Shown one piece after another: positions 8,740 through 18,195 of a DNA stretch of 64,000 bases. The notes below the pieces were generated by a model. The model ran no database searches. It worked only from the letters and a program-made list of their open reading frames with translations, and was not told the origin of the DNA. Source of the stretch: Pseudooceanicola nanhaiensis. GTDB lineage: Bacteria; Pseudomonadota; Alphaproteobacteria; Rhodobacterales; Rhodobacteraceae. The DNA lies in assembly GCF_020171315.1 (NCBI RefSeq), contig NZ_JAIUZP010000006.1:372001-436000 (forward strand), given 5' to 3'. Every line of letters starts with the position of its first letter. Position 1 is the stretch's first letter. The translations under genes and the position numbers were made by a program.

Positions 8740-9507
8740 TCAGAAGTAGATCTCGGCGGCGGCGATGGCCTGCCGCCCGGCGTCGGTCTGAAGGATCAGC
8801 CGTCCGCTGTCGTCGATGGTTTCGAAAATGCCCGTCTCCTCCCGCGTGCCCATGCGCGCGGTGATCCGGGTGCCGATCCGCGTGGCGCGGTCCAGCCATG
8901 CCTGCCGCAGGGGGGCAAAGCCATAGGCCGCGAACTGTGCCTCGTAGCCGGCAAAGGCCGCGGCCAGCGGGGTCAGGAAGTCCTCGGGGCTGACGGCGAC
9001 GGCGGTTTCGCCGGCCAGTGACACCGGGCGCAGCGCCCCCTCCTCCACCGCGCCGCTGTCCGGCGCCATGGCGAGGTTCACGCCGATGCCGATGGCAAGG
9101 CCGGTGGGCCGCCCCTTCTGCTGGAGCGTCTCCAGCAGGATGCCCGCCAGCTTGCCGCCGTTCAGCAGCACGTCGTTGGGCCATTTCAGGGCGAAGGGAT
9201 CGGTCCGGCCGGTCACCGCATGGAGCGCGTCATAGAGCGCGAGCGCCGCGGTGAAACTGCGCAGCGCGGCGCGGTCCGGCGGGCCGGGATCGGGCAGCAC
9301 CAGCGTGGCGGCGAGGTTGCCGACGGGATGTTGCCATGCGCGGCCCCGACGGCCCCGGGCCTTGGTCTGGTTGAGGGCAAGGATCCAGCACGGGCCGGTC
9401 AGATCGGCAAAGCGCCGCGCGGCCTCGTCGAGGGTGCTGTCGGTCTCGGCCAACACCACCCGCTCGGTGGATGCGGGCCAGCCCGCCGGGGCTGGCCCGA
9501 CTGTCAC
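8740..9507 (-). CDS. birA: Biotin--[acetyl-CoA-carboxylase] ligase, no DNA-binding domain
   Basis: Biotin protein ligase. It activates biotin with ATP and attaches it to the lysine of biotin carboxyl carrier domains, such as the one in MccA in this window. Motifs are LAETDSTLDEAARRF, the biotinyl-AMP loop GRRGRAWQHPVGNL and the KWPNDVLLNGGKLAGILLE signature. There is no N-terminal helix-turn-helix, so this is a class I ligase that is not expected to repress the bio operon. I chose the GTG at 9507 (255 residues), one base after the nuoN stop. A TTG at 9558 would extend it 17 residues into nuoN and is less likely. Confidence 0.9.
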   Translation of the reverse strand: MTVGPAPAGWPASTERVVLAETDSTLDEAARRFADLTGPCWILALNQTKARGRRGRAWQHPVGNLAATLVLPDPGPPDRAALRSFTAALALYDALHAVTGRTDPFALKWPNDVLLNGGKLAGILLETLQQKGRPTGLAIGIGVNLAMAPDSGAVEEGALRPVSLAGETAVAVSPEDFLTPLAAAFAGYEAQFAAYGFAPLRQAWLDRATRIGTRITARMGTREETGIFETIDDSGRLILQTDAGRQAIAAAEIYF

Positions 9508-9508
9508 G

Positions 9509-10948
9509 TCAGTTGACAATCGCTGCTGCGGCGGTGGCCGCTGCGGTGTCGATGCCAAAGAGGTTCACGACCCCCAGCACCATGATCGCGGCCGTCACGG
9601 CCAGCGTGGTGGCGAGGACCGGCGACCGGCCCGCCTCCAGCGGTGCGGCCTCTTCCTTGCCGAAGTACATGAAGTAGACGATGCGCAGGTAGTAGAAGGC
9701 CCCGATCACCGAGGCGATCACCCCGGAGAGCGCGAGCCAGACCAGACCGCCCTCGTAGGCCGCCGTCAGCACGTAGAGCTTGCCGAAGAAGCCGATCATC
9801 GGCGGCACACCGGCCAGCGAGAAGAGCAGCAGCAGCAGCGCAAGCGCCCGGCCCGGATAGGTCGAGGCGAAGACGTTCAACGAGGTGATGTCGGTCACCG
9901 GCTGGCCGTCCCGCTCCATCGAGAGGATGAAGGCGAAGACGCCGATGTTCATGGTGACGTAGATCGCCATGTAGATCAGCATGCCCTGCACACCCAGTTG
10001 GGTGCCCGACGCGAGGCCCATCAGGGCAAAGCCCATGTGGGTGATCGACGAATAGGCCATCAGGCGCTTGATGTTGGTCTGACCGATCGCGGCGATGGAG
10101 CCGAGGAACATCGACAGCAGCGAGAGCAGCGCCAGAACCTGTTGCCAGTCGCCGACGACGCCGCCGAAGCCCGCATGCAGCAGCCGGGCCAGCATGGCCA
10201 TGGCAGCGATCTTGGGCGCGGTGGCGAAGAAGGCGGTGATCGGCGTGGGCGCGCCTTCGTAGACGTCCGGCGTCCACATGTGGAACGGCACGGCCGAGAC
10301 CTTGAAGGCGAGGCCCGAGATCATCAGCACGAGGCCGATCAGCAGGCCGAGCGGGGCATGCCCCTCGCCCACGGCGGCGATCACGCCCGAGAAGAGCGTC
10401 GTGCCGGCAAAGCCATAGGTCAGCGAAGCACCGTAGAGCAGCAGCCCCGAGGAGAGCGCGCCAAGCACGAAGTACTTGAGGCCCGCCTCGGTCGACTTGG
10501 CGCTGTCACGGCGCAGCGAGGCCACGACGTAGAGCGCCAGCGATTGCAGTTCGAGGCCCATGTAGAGCACGATTAGGTCCGCGGCAGAGACCATGACCAT
10601 CATGCCCACCACCGCCAGAACGACGAGGATCGGGTATTCGAACCGCAGGATCTGACGGCGCAGCATGTACTCCTGCCCCATGGCGAGGACCGCCGCGGCA
10701 GAGAGCAGGATCGCCACCTTGGAGAAGGTCGAGAAGGCGTCGGCCCGGAACGAGCCGCCGAAAGCGTCGACCGCGTCGCCGCGGCCCCAGATCATCAGGG
10801 CCACCAGCACCAGCACTGCCACGGTCACCCATGTCAGCGGGCCCGACAGCTTGTCCTTGCCGGAATAGGCCACCACCACGAGCGCGAGCATCGCGTAGAG
10901 TGCCAGCACGATCTCCGGCAGGATGACGTTCAGATCAGCCTGAAGCAT
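9509..10948 (-). CDS. nuoN: NADH-quinone oxidoreductase subunit N
   Basis: A 479-residue antiporter-like membrane subunit of complex I with about 14 transmembrane helices, and one of three proton-pumping modules in the membrane arm. Conserved stretches include the region around [15 protein letters not shown], the lysine helix [20 protein letters not shown], and [19 protein letters not shown]. It follows nuoM after 18 bases and ends directly at birA. Confidence 0.97.
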   Translation of the reverse strand: MLQADLNVILPEIVLALYAMLALVVVAYSGKDKLSGPLTWVTVAVLVLVALMIWGRGDAVDAFGGSFRADAFSTFSKVAILLSAAAVLAMGQEYMLRRQILRFEYPILVVLAVVGMMVMVSAADLIVLYMGLELQSLALYVVASLRRDSAKSTEAGLKYFVLGALSSGLLLYGASLTYGFAGTTLFSGVIAAVGEGHAPLGLLIGLVLMISGLAFKVSAVPFHMWTPDVYEGAPTPITAFFATAPKIAAMAMLARLLHAGFGGVVGDWQQVLALLSLLSMFLGSIAAIGQTNIKRLMAYSSITHMGFALMGLASGTQLGVQGMLIYMAIYVTMNIGVFAFILSMERDGQPVTDITSLNVFASTYPGRALALLLLLFSLAGVPPMIGFFGKLYVLTAAYEGGLVWLALSGVIASVIGAFYYLRIVYFMYFGKEEAAPLEAGRSPVLATTLAVTAAIMVLGVVNLFGIDTAAATAAAAIVN

Positions 10949-10966
10949 TGTTGTGTGACCTCCAGA

Positions 10967-12523
10967 TCAGTGCGATGCAGCCGTCGAGACGGCGGCGGCG
11001 GCGCCGCGGCCCGCTTCCACGAGGGCGGCATGGTGGTTTTCCACCAGCACCTCGACGGTCGGGCCGACGATGTCGGTGATGAAGCTCGGGTAGACGCCGA
11101 ACAGAAGGGTCAGGGCGATCAGCGGCGCGAAAATCCATTTCTCGCGCGTTTCGAGGTCCTGGATGGTTTTCAGGCTTTCCTTGATCAGGTCGCCCATGAC
11201 GACCCGCCGGAAGAGGAAGAGCGCATAGGCCGCCGAGAGGATGACACCGGTCGCGGCGAAGGTCGCGATCCAGGTGTTCACCTGGAAGACGCCCATCAGG
11301 GTCAGGAATTCCCCGATGAAGCCCGAGGTGCCCGGCAAGCCCACGTTCGCCATGGTGAAGAACATGAAGACGAGCGCATAGGCCGGCATCCGGTTCACGA
11401 GGCCGCCATAGGCGGAAATCTCGCGGGTGTGCATCCGGTCATAGATCACGCCGACCACGAGGAAGAGACCGGCCGAGATGAACCCGTGCGAGATCATCTG
11501 GAACATGGCCCCGTCGATCCCCTGCTGGTTCGCGGCGAAGATACCCATCGTCACGTAGCCCATGTGGGCCACCGAGGAATAGGCGATCAGCTTCTTCATG
11601 TCGGTCTGCACGAAGGCCACGAGCGATGTGTAGACGATCGCGATGACCGAGAGCCAGAGCACGAAGGGCGTCAGCACGTCGGCCCCCACCGGGAACATCG
11701 GGAAGGAGAAGCGCAGGAAGCCGTAGCCACCCATCTTCAGCAGGATCGCCGCAAGGTCGACCGAGCCTGCGGTCGGCGCCTGCACGTGGGCATCCGGCAG
11801 CCAGGTGTGCACCGGCCACATCGGGGTCTTCACAGCGAAGCTGATGAAGAAGCCGAGGAACAGCAGCGTCTGGAAGCCGCCCGGGATGGTCCAGCCGAAG
11901 AGCTCGATCGGATCGGACGAGAAGTCGTAGGCCAGCAGCGCCTGGATGTCGGTGGTATGGGCGTGGTGGTAGATGGCGACCATGGAGATCAGCATCATCA
12001 CCGAGCCGAGGAAGGTGTAGAGGAAGAACTTGAACGCCGCGTAGATCCGGTTCGGACCGCCCCAGATGCCGATGATCAGGAACATCGGGATCAGGCCCGC
12101 CTCGAAGAAGACGTAGAACAGGACCATGTCCAGCGCCATGAACACGCCCAGCATGAGCGTCTCAAGCAGCAGGAAGGCGATCATGTATTCCTTCACCCGC
12201 TTCGTGACTTTCCACGAGCAGGCGATGGTGATCGGCATCATCAGCGTGGTCAGCATCACGAAGAAGATCGAGATGCCGTCGATGCCCATCTTGTAGCGCA
12301 GGCCCAGCAGCCAGGACCGGTCCTCGATCATCTGTAGACCGGGGTTCGAGGGGTCGAAGCCGAACAGGATGAAGAGCGATACGAGGAAGGTCAGCGAGGT
12401 GGCGATCAGCGCCACCCATCGCGCATTGCGCTGCGCTGCCTTGTCCTCACCCCGCAGGAACACCGCCAGGATCACCGCCGCGATGGTCGGCATGAATGTG
12501 ACGATGGAGAGAAGGTTGTTCAT
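10967..12523 (-). CDS. nuoM: NADH-quinone oxidoreductase subunit M
   Basis: A 518-residue antiporter-like membrane subunit of complex I. Key segments are the helix with the conserved glutamate ([20 protein letters not shown]), the lysine-containing helix [20 protein letters not shown] and [18 protein letters not shown]. About 14 transmembrane helices are visible. It lies between nuoL (16-base gap) and nuoN. The length is normal for the family. Confidence 0.97.
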   Translation of the reverse strand: MNNLLSIVTFMPTIAAVILAVFLRGEDKAAQRNARWVALIATSLTFLVSLFILFGFDPSNPGLQMIEDRSWLLGLRYKMGIDGISIFFVMLTTLMMPITIACSWKVTKRVKEYMIAFLLLETLMLGVFMALDMVLFYVFFEAGLIPMFLIIGIWGGPNRIYAAFKFFLYTFLGSVMMLISMVAIYHHAHTTDIQALLAYDFSSDPIELFGWTIPGGFQTLLFLGFFISFAVKTPMWPVHTWLPDAHVQAPTAGSVDLAAILLKMGGYGFLRFSFPMFPVGADVLTPFVLWLSVIAIVYTSLVAFVQTDMKKLIAYSSVAHMGYVTMGIFAANQQGIDGAMFQMISHGFISAGLFLVVGVIYDRMHTREISAYGGLVNRMPAYALVFMFFTMANVGLPGTSGFIGEFLTLMGVFQVNTWIATFAATGVILSAAYALFLFRRVVMGDLIKESLKTIQDLETREKWIFAPLIALTLLFGVYPSFITDIVGPTVEVLVENHHAALVEAGRGAAAAVSTAASH

Positions 12524-12539
12524 TATTCTGCCCCTGCGT

Positions 12540-14651
12540 TCAGCTCAGCGTCATCCAGGTGATCAGGAGAATGATCCCGATCACCATGGCGAAGGCGTAG
12601 GTGAAGATGTAGCCGCTCTGCGCCCGGCCCGCGAGGCGGGTCAGGAACGGGATGAAGCCCAGGGCGATGCCGTTGATCGACCCGTCGATCGCCTGACCGT
12701 CGCCACGCTTCCAGAAGAAGGTGCCGAGGATACCGGCGGTGCGGACGAAGAGGAAATCATAGGCCTCGTCGAAGTACCACTTGTTCAGCAGGAACTGGTA
12801 GAGCGGGCGGAACGTCTCGGCCGTGCGCTTGGGCAGGTCCTTGGACTGGATGTAGAAGACCCAGGCCGTGACGAAGCCGATCAGCATGGCGATGAAGGGG
12901 CTCACCTTGACCCAGACCGGGGCGTGGTGCGCATCGTCCATCACGGTGTTCTCCGCGCCGAGGTAGATCGCGCCGATCTCGCCCAGGCCATCGGTCGCGC
13001 CGTGGGTTTCGGGGGCCGCGTGGGTCTCTGCTGTGGCGGTCTCGGTCGTACCGTGGCTTTCGGTCGTCGCGCCATGGGCTTCGGCGGGCGCGCCGTGATC
13101 GCCCTCGGCGGCTTCCGCGTGGTGCGGCATGCCGAAGAAGCTGCTCACCTTGTCGTGGTCGCCGAAGAAGCTGTTGTACCAGACCATCCCCGAGAAGACC
13201 GCGCCGAGCGCCAGAACGCCAAGCGGGATCAGCATGACCTTCGGGCTTTCATGGGCGTGGTCGTGGGTGTGCTTGTCGCCCCGCGCCTCGCCGTAGAAGG
13301 TCAGGAAGATCAGCCGCCACGAGTAGAAGGAGGTGAAGAGCGCCGCGATGACCAGCATCCAGAAGGCATAGCCCCCTGCGGTGCCGGCCCATGCGCTCTC
13401 GATGATCGCGTCCTTCGACAGGAAGCCGGCAAAGCCGATGTGGGTCAGCGGGATGCCGACGCCGGTGATGGCCAGCGTGCCGATCATCATCGCCCAGAAG
13501 GTATAGGGGATCTTCTTCCGCAGGCCGCCGTAGTTCCGCATGTCCTGTTCATGGTGCATCGCGTGGATGACCGAACCGGCGCCGAGGAAGAGCATGGCCT
13601 TGAAGAAGGCGTGCGTCAGCAGGTGGAACATCGCCGGGCCGTAGGCGCCGACACCGGCCGCCACGAACATGTAGCCGAGCTGCGAACAGGTCGAATAGGC
13701 GATGACGCGCTTGATGTCGTTCTGCACCAGGCCGACGGTTGCGGCGAAGAAGGCCGTCGTCGCGCCGAGGAAGGTGATGAAGGCGGTGGCCTCGGGGGCG
13801 AATTCCATCAGCGGCGACATGCGGCAGACGAGGAAGACACCCGCGGTGACCATCGTGGCCGCGTGGATCAGCGCCGACACCGGGGTCGGGCCTTCCATCG
13901 CGTCCGGAAGCCAGGTGTGCAGCAGCAGCTGCGCCGACTTGCCCATGGCACCCACGAAGAGCAGGAAAGCCAGCAGGTTCGCCGCGTTCCATTCGGTCCA
14001 GAGGAAGTGGAGTTGGGTTTCGGCAATCATCGGCACGCTGTCGAAGATCACGTCGAAATCGACCGAGTCCGTCAGGAAGTAGAGCCCGAGGATGCCGAGC
14101 AGGAAGCCGAAGTCCCCGACCCGGTTGACCACGAAGGCCTTCATGGCCGCGGCCCCAGCGGAGGGCTTCTTGTAGTAGAAGCCGATCAGCAGGTAGGACG
14201 CGAGGCCCACGCCTTCCCAGCCAAAGAACATCTGAACGAGGTTGTCGGCGGTCACCAGCATGAGCATCGCGAAGGTGAAGAACGACAGGTAGGCAAAGAA
14301 GCGGGCCTTGTAGTGCTCGCCCTCCTTGAAGTTCTCGTCATGCGCCATGTAGCCGAAGCTGTAGAGGTGCACTAGCGCCGAGACCGAGGTGATGACGATC
14401 AGCATGATCGCGGTCAGCCGGTCGAGGCGGATGCCCCATTCGGTCGAGAGCGATCCGCTTTCGATCCAGCGGAAGATGGTCACATGCTCTGCATGGCCGT
14501 CGAAGCCGAGGAAGGTCACCCAGCTGAGGAAGCAGGCGAGGAACAGCAGCCCCGTGGTGACCCACTGGGCGCCGCGTTCGCTGATCACGCGCCAGCCGAA
14601 CCCAGCGATCAGCGCGCCGACCAGCGGGGCGAAGAGAATGATCGAAACCAT
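12540..14651 (-). CDS. nuoL: NADH-quinone oxidoreductase subunit L, with a His/Thr/Ala-rich linker
   Basis: The 703-residue distal proton-pumping subunit, with 14 antiporter-type helices plus the long lateral helix and final helix at the C-terminus. Motifs include [19 protein letters not shown], the lysine helix [29 protein letters not shown] and [16 protein letters not shown]. Near residues 505-558 a low-complexity stretch rich in His, Thr, Ala and Glu (for example [12 protein letters not shown]) interrupts the region before the lateral helix. It faces the solvent, by inference. The gene starts four bases after the nuoK stop. Confidence 0.97.
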   Translation of the reverse strand: MVSIILFAPLVGALIAGFGWRVISERGAQWVTTGLLFLACFLSWVTFLGFDGHAEHVTIFRWIESGSLSTEWGIRLDRLTAIMLIVITSVSALVHLYSFGYMAHDENFKEGEHYKARFFAYLSFFTFAMLMLVTADNLVQMFFGWEGVGLASYLLIGFYYKKPSAGAAAMKAFVVNRVGDFGFLLGILGLYFLTDSVDFDVIFDSVPMIAETQLHFLWTEWNAANLLAFLLFVGAMGKSAQLLLHTWLPDAMEGPTPVSALIHAATMVTAGVFLVCRMSPLMEFAPEATAFITFLGATTAFFAATVGLVQNDIKRVIAYSTCSQLGYMFVAAGVGAYGPAMFHLLTHAFFKAMLFLGAGSVIHAMHHEQDMRNYGGLRKKIPYTFWAMMIGTLAITGVGIPLTHIGFAGFLSKDAIIESAWAGTAGGYAFWMLVIAALFTSFYSWRLIFLTFYGEARGDKHTHDHAHESPKVMLIPLGVLALGAVFSGMVWYNSFFGDHDKVSSFFGMPHHAEAAEGDHGAPAEAHGATTESHGTTETATAETHAAPETHGATDGLGEIGAIYLGAENTVMDDAHHAPVWVKVSPFIAMLIGFVTAWVFYIQSKDLPKRTAETFRPLYQFLLNKWYFDEAYDFLFVRTAGILGTFFWKRGDGQAIDGSINGIALGFIPFLTRLAGRAQSGYIFTYAFAMVIGIILLITWMTLS

Positions 14652-14655
14652 GGGG

Positions 14656-14964
14656 TCAGCCTTTCATCACGTTGACGTCTTCCACGGCGATCGTGCCGCG
14701 GTTGCGGAAGAAGCAAACAAGGATGGCAAGACCGATGGCCGCCTCGGCCGCCGCGACGGTCAGCACCAGCAGCGTGAAGACCTGCCCCGCCAGATCGCCC
14801 AGGAAGGAGGAGAAGGCGACGAAGTTGATGTTCACCGCCAGCAGGATCAGCTCGATCGACATCAGCAGGATGATGACGTTCTTCCGGTTCAGGAAGATGC
14901 CGAAGATGCCGATGACGAACAGCACGGACGCCACCGTCAGGTAATGTTCCAGTCCGATCGTCAT
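14656..14964 (-). CDS. nuoK: NADH-quinone oxidoreductase subunit K
   Basis: A 102-residue subunit with three transmembrane helices, the normal size. The membrane glutamate is in [16 protein letters not shown], and a second acidic residue lies in [13 protein letters not shown] chose the ATG at 14964 over an upstream TTG at 15033 because AAGAGGAG stands six bases before it and the protein then matches family length. The start codon overlaps the stop of a 33-codon ORF (see 14961-15062). Confidence 0.95.
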   Translation of the reverse strand: MTIGLEHYLTVASVLFVIGIFGIFLNRKNVIILLMSIELILLAVNINFVAFSSFLGDLAGQVFTLLVLTVAAAEAAIGLAILVCFFRNRGTIAVEDVNVMKG

Positions 14965-15062
14965 GCGTCCGCTCCTCTTCGCTTGTGGCTCTGGGAGAGC
15001 CCCACCACGACGGGGACACTCGGGCCCCCGCAAAAGATGGCTATCCAGCTGGCTGTGCTCAT
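14961..15062 (-). CDS. Possible 33-residue small ORF coupled to nuoK
   Basis: It reads from ATG at 15062 to a TGA that overlaps the nuoK start (ATGA). The peptide begins [20 protein letters not shown], is hydrophobic in its first two thirds and ends basic (SHKRRGADA). AAGGA lies about 13 bases upstream of the ATG, further than ideal. It fills part of an unusual 230-base gap between nuoJ and nuoK inside an operon where most genes overlap. It could be a real small membrane peptide, a leader that couples translation to nuoK, or chance. I know no homolog. Confidence 0.35.
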   Translation of the reverse strand: MSTASWIAIFCGGPSVPVVVGLSQSHKRRGADA

Positions 15063-15194
15063 CGCTGTCCCGTTCCTTCCCCCCTGTCTGTCGCGGGGGT
15101 CCTAACCTTGTCGTCAGGCCCGCGCCCGGGGCGCGCGCCGTCTATGCTGTCGTCCCGGCGGTGCGGGCTCCGCCCCCGAGGGGCTGGCAGTGGC

Positions 15195-15803
15195 TCAGAG
15201 CCCCTGCCCCGGTTTCACGTCCTTCAGCTCCAGCGCCTTGGCCGGATCGCGCCACATCTGCTGCAGCACGTCCTGCCGCTTGACGTTGGTGCGATGGCGC
15301 AGGGTCAGGACGATGGCGCCGATCATGGCGACCAGCAGGACCAGACCCGCAAGCTGGAACACGAGGAAGTAATCGTCATAGATCAGCAGGCCGAGCGCCC
15401 GGGTGTTGTCCACGCCCTCGGGCGTGACGGCGACCCGCGCGGCCTCTGCCGTGGCGGAGGCTTCCCAGACACCGAAGGCCATGCCGAGTTGCATCAGCAG
15501 CACGAGGCCGATCAACAGCGCCAGCGGCATGTAGCGCGCCATCTCTGCCTTCAACTCGGCAAAGTCGACGTCCAGCATCATGACCACGAAGAGGAAGAGC
15601 ACCGCGACCGCGCCCACGTAGACGATGACCAGAAGCATCGCCACGAATTCCGCCCCCAGCAGGACGAAGAGCCCCGCCGCCGAGAGGAAGGCCAGGATCA
15701 GCCACAACACCGAGTGCACGGGGTTGCGGGCAAGGACCGTGAAGAGCCCGCCCACGATCACCGAGATCGCGAAGAGATAGAAGGCCAGCGCCGCGAAGGT
15801 CAT
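15195..15803 (-). CDS. nuoJ: NADH-quinone oxidoreductase subunit J
   Basis: A 202-residue complex I membrane subunit with five transmembrane helices. The conserved third-helix region reads [26 protein letters not shown], the pi-bulge helix of this subunit. The start overlaps the stop of the preceding carboxymuconolactone decarboxylase-like gene by four bases. A 230-base gap follows before nuoK. Confidence 0.97.
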   Translation of the reverse strand: MTFAALAFYLFAISVIVGGLFTVLARNPVHSVLWLILAFLSAAGLFVLLGAEFVAMLLVIVYVGAVAVLFLFVVMMLDVDFAELKAEMARYMPLALLIGLVLLMQLGMAFGVWEASATAEAARVAVTPEGVDNTRALGLLIYDDYFLVFQLAGLVLLVAMIGAIVLTLRHRTNVKRQDVLQQMWRDPAKALELKDVKPGQGL

Positions 15804-16207
15804 GTCTCGTCATCCTCTTGTTCGTCCATGACCTCCTTGGCAAGCTGCGCGGCCCGGGTCATGGCGGGTATGCCGGCGAACATCGACATCTGGGCGATGG
15901 CCTCGGCAATCTCCTGTTTCGTGGCGCCCGCTTCCAGCAGGTGCCGTACCGTGACGCGCAGCTGCGTATCCGCCTGCGCGCCCTGCATTGTCAGTCCAGC
16001 GAGGGTCAGGAACAGCCGTGTCTTGCTGTCCAGCCCCTCCTTGTTGAAGGCCTTCCCGAAGGCGACCTCCATCCATTCCTTGGGCATCGTCGGCCACAGC
16101 GCCTCGAACCCTTTCGGGGTGAAGCTTTCCAGCGCGGGGTTCATGGCCTTCACCATCTCCTGCGCCTGCTGGATCATCATCTCGAAGGGGTTCTTGCTGT
16201 CAGCCAT
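15800..16207 (-). CDS. Carboxymuconolactone decarboxylase-family protein inside the nuo operon
   Basis: A 135-residue soluble helical protein. The CMD/AhpD-like core is [19 protein letters not shown] followed by [20 protein letters not shown] and [14 protein letters not shown]. The redox CxxC of AhpD is absent, so peroxidase activity of that kind is not expected. It is coupled to nuoJ (ATGA overlap) and lies 36 bases after nuoI, so it is made along with complex I. No role in complex I is established from the sequence; assembly, redox protection or an unrelated enzyme are all open. Confidence 0.85.
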   Translation of the reverse strand: MADSKNPFEMMIQQAQEMVKAMNPALESFTPKGFEALWPTMPKEWMEVAFGKAFNKEGLDSKTRLFLTLAGLTMQGAQADTQLRVTVRHLLEAGATKQEIAEAIAQMSMFAGIPAMTRAAQLAKEVMDEQEDDET

Positions 16208-16243
16208 GCGCGTCTCCGGATGCTATATGCCCAAGTGAACGGT

Positions 16244-16738
16244 TCATCGGTAAGGCGCGTCCAGTTCGAGGTTCCGCGCGATCTCGGCTTCCCAGCGGGC
16301 GCCGTTGTCCAGAAGCTTCTCCTTGTTGTAGAACAGCTCCTCGCGGGTCTCGGTGGCGAACTCGAAGTTCGGGCCCTCGACGATGGCATCCACCGGGCAG
16401 GCTTCCTGGCAGAAGCCGCAGTAGATGCATTTCGTCATGTCGATATCGTACCGCGTGGTCCGGCGGCTGCCGTCCTCGCGCGGTTCCGCGTCGATGGTGA
16501 TCGCCTGTGCCGGGCAGATCGCCTCGCACAGCTTGCAGGCGATGCAGCGTTCCTCGCCGTTGGGGTAGCGGCGCAGGGCGTGCTCCCCCCGGAAGCGCGG
16601 CGACAGCGGCCCCTTTTCATGCGGGTAGTTCACCGTGGCCTTGGGGGCCAGCAGGTATTTGAACCCCAGCTTGAAGCCCTTGAAGACGTCTTGCAGCAGG
16701 AAGTATTTCGCTGCCCGGCCGTAGTCGATGTTCGCCAT
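16244..16738 (-). CDS. nuoI: NADH-quinone oxidoreductase subunit I
   Basis: A 164-residue peripheral subunit carrying two [4Fe-4S] clusters (N6a, N6b), which pass electrons towards cluster N2. Both ferredoxin motifs are intact: [16 protein letters not shown] and [16 protein letters not shown]. The N-terminus has the amphipathic membrane-contact region ([19 protein letters not shown]). It starts three bases after the nuoH stop. Confidence 0.97.
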   Translation of the reverse strand: MANIDYGRAAKYFLLQDVFKGFKLGFKYLLAPKATVNYPHEKGPLSPRFRGEHALRRYPNGEERCIACKLCEAICPAQAITIDAEPREDGSRRTTRYDIDMTKCIYCGFCQEACPVDAIVEGPNFEFATETREELFYNKEKLLDNGARWEAEIARNLELDAPYR

Positions 16739-16741
16739 GGA

Positions 16742-17782
16742 TCAGCCTCCAATCGCCCAGCGGGCATAGGCACCGCCGAAGAGTTCGAATTTCGCAAGGA
16801 ATGCCACCAGCACGACCCAGATCAGGGACATGGGCAGGAAGACCTTCCAGCCGATCCGCATCAGCTGGTCGTAGCGGTAGCGCGGGGTGATCGCCTTCAC
16901 CATCGCGAAGATGAAGAAGACGAAGCACATCTTGCCGACCATCCAGAGCACGCCATCGGGCAGGCCCGGGATCGGGGACAGCCAGCCGCCAAGGAAGAGC
17001 AGCGAGACAAGCGCGCACATCAGCACGATCGCCACGTATTCGCCGATCATGAACAGCAGGAACGGGGTCGAGCTGTATTCCACCTGATACCCGGCCACGA
17101 GTTCGGATTCCGCTTCCGGAAGGTCGAACGGCGGGCGGTTCGTTTCGGCCAGCGCCGAGATGAAGAACAGGAAGACCATCGGGAAGTGCGGCAGCCAGTA
17201 CCACGAGAACAGGCCATAGGCGCCGTCCTGTGCCTTGACGATGTCCCCGAAGTTCATCGAGCCGGTCGAGATGATCACGCCGATGATGATCAGCCCCAGC
17301 GAGACCTCGTAGGAGATCATCTGCGCCGCCGAGCGGAGCGAGCCGAGGAAGGGATATTTCGAGTTCGAGGCCCAGCCCCCCATGATCACGCCGTAGACCT
17401 CGAGCGAGGAGACCGCGAAGACATAGAGGATGGCGACGTTGATGTCCGAGAGCACCCAGCCGTCGTTGAAGGGGATCACCGCCCAGGCGATCATCGCCAG
17501 CACGAAGCTGAGCATCGGCGCCAGAAGGAAGACGAACTTGTCAGCGCCTGCCGGGATCACCACTTCCTTGGTGATGTACTTCAGGAAGTCCGCGAAGCTC
17601 TGCATCAGGCCGAAGACGCCGACCACGTTGGGCCCGCGGCGCAGTTGGACCGCGGCCCAGATCTTGCGGTCCGCGTAGAGCAGGAAGGCCAGGGCAACCA
17701 GCAGCGGCAGGACGATCAGAAGCACCTGTCCGATGATGAGGAGCGCAATGCCAAGCGGGTGGGATTGAAAGAAGTCTGCCAT
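16742..17782 (-). CDS. nuoH: NADH-quinone oxidoreductase subunit H
   Basis: A 346-residue membrane subunit with eight helices that forms much of the quinone chamber. Conserved segments are [17 protein letters not shown], the quinone-facing [20 protein letters not shown] and [18 protein letters not shown]. It follows a small lipoprotein gene by six bases. Confidence 0.97.
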   Translation of the reverse strand: MADFFQSHPLGIALLIIGQVLLIVLPLLVALAFLLYADRKIWAAVQLRRGPNVVGVFGLMQSFADFLKYITKEVVIPAGADKFVFLLAPMLSFVLAMIAWAVIPFNDGWVLSDINVAILYVFAVSSLEVYGVIMGGWASNSKYPFLGSLRSAAQMISYEVSLGLIIIGVIISTGSMNFGDIVKAQDGAYGLFSWYWLPHFPMVFLFFISALAETNRPPFDLPEAESELVAGYQVEYSSTPFLLFMIGEYVAIVLMCALVSLLFLGGWLSPIPGLPDGVLWMVGKMCFVFFIFAMVKAITPRYRYDQLMRIGWKVFLPMSLIWVVLVAFLAKFELFGGAYARWAIGG

Positions 17783-17788
17783 AGGTCC

Positions 17789-18193
17789 TCACACCATCGG
17801 TATTCCGTTTTCCGCGCAGCTGGCGGCGACGACTTCGGCGTCGATTGTACTCAGGCCGCGGGGCAGGCTCGCCGAGATGGTATAAACCGCATCCGCCTGC
17901 CAGAGACCAGTGTTCTCGGCCACGTTCGTGCGCACGTGACGTGCGAAACCGTAGCCCCGGATCAGCGCATATTGCGCCGCTGCGCATTCGGCGTAGCGCG
18001 ACACGTCAGCCTCGCCCCGCGCGCCGCGCATTTTCACATGGAAGGACACGAGGTCCCCGTCCAGAAGCCGCGTCTCGATCCCCTCGTAGGAGGCCGAGCC
18101 CGCGGGCGCGGCGGCACGTGCCACCTCCGCGCCCGTGTCGGCCGCGGTGCAGGCCGCCAGGGCCGCCGTGGATATGAGGGCTGCGCGCAGCAC
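17789..18193 (-). CDS. Putative lipoprotein between nuoG and nuoH
   Basis: From a GTG at 18193, two bases after the nuoG stop, this reads as a 134-residue protein. Its N-terminus is a short lipoprotein signal (VLRAALISTAALAAC) with lipobox LAAC. The mature part (about 120 residues) has a segment SRYAECAAAQYALIRGYGFAR that resembles small secreted proteins of Rhodobacterales; three cysteines follow the lipid-anchored one or lie near the C-terminus. Its function is unknown. Cotranscription with complex I genes suggests expression when the complex is made, nothing more. Confidence 0.7.
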   Translation of the reverse strand: MLRAALISTAALAACTAADTGAEVARAAAPAGSASYEGIETRLLDGDLVSFHVKMRGARGEADVSRYAECAAAQYALIRGYGFARHVRTNVAENTGLWQADAVYTISASLPRGLSTIDAEVVAASCAENGIPMV

Positions 18194-18195
18194 CC

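Noticed and set aside
9508-9558. TTG at 9558 as the birA start
   Set aside because: It extends 17 residues into nuoN with low-complexity Pro/Gln codons and no ribosome-binding site; the GTG at 9507 directly follows the nuoN stop.
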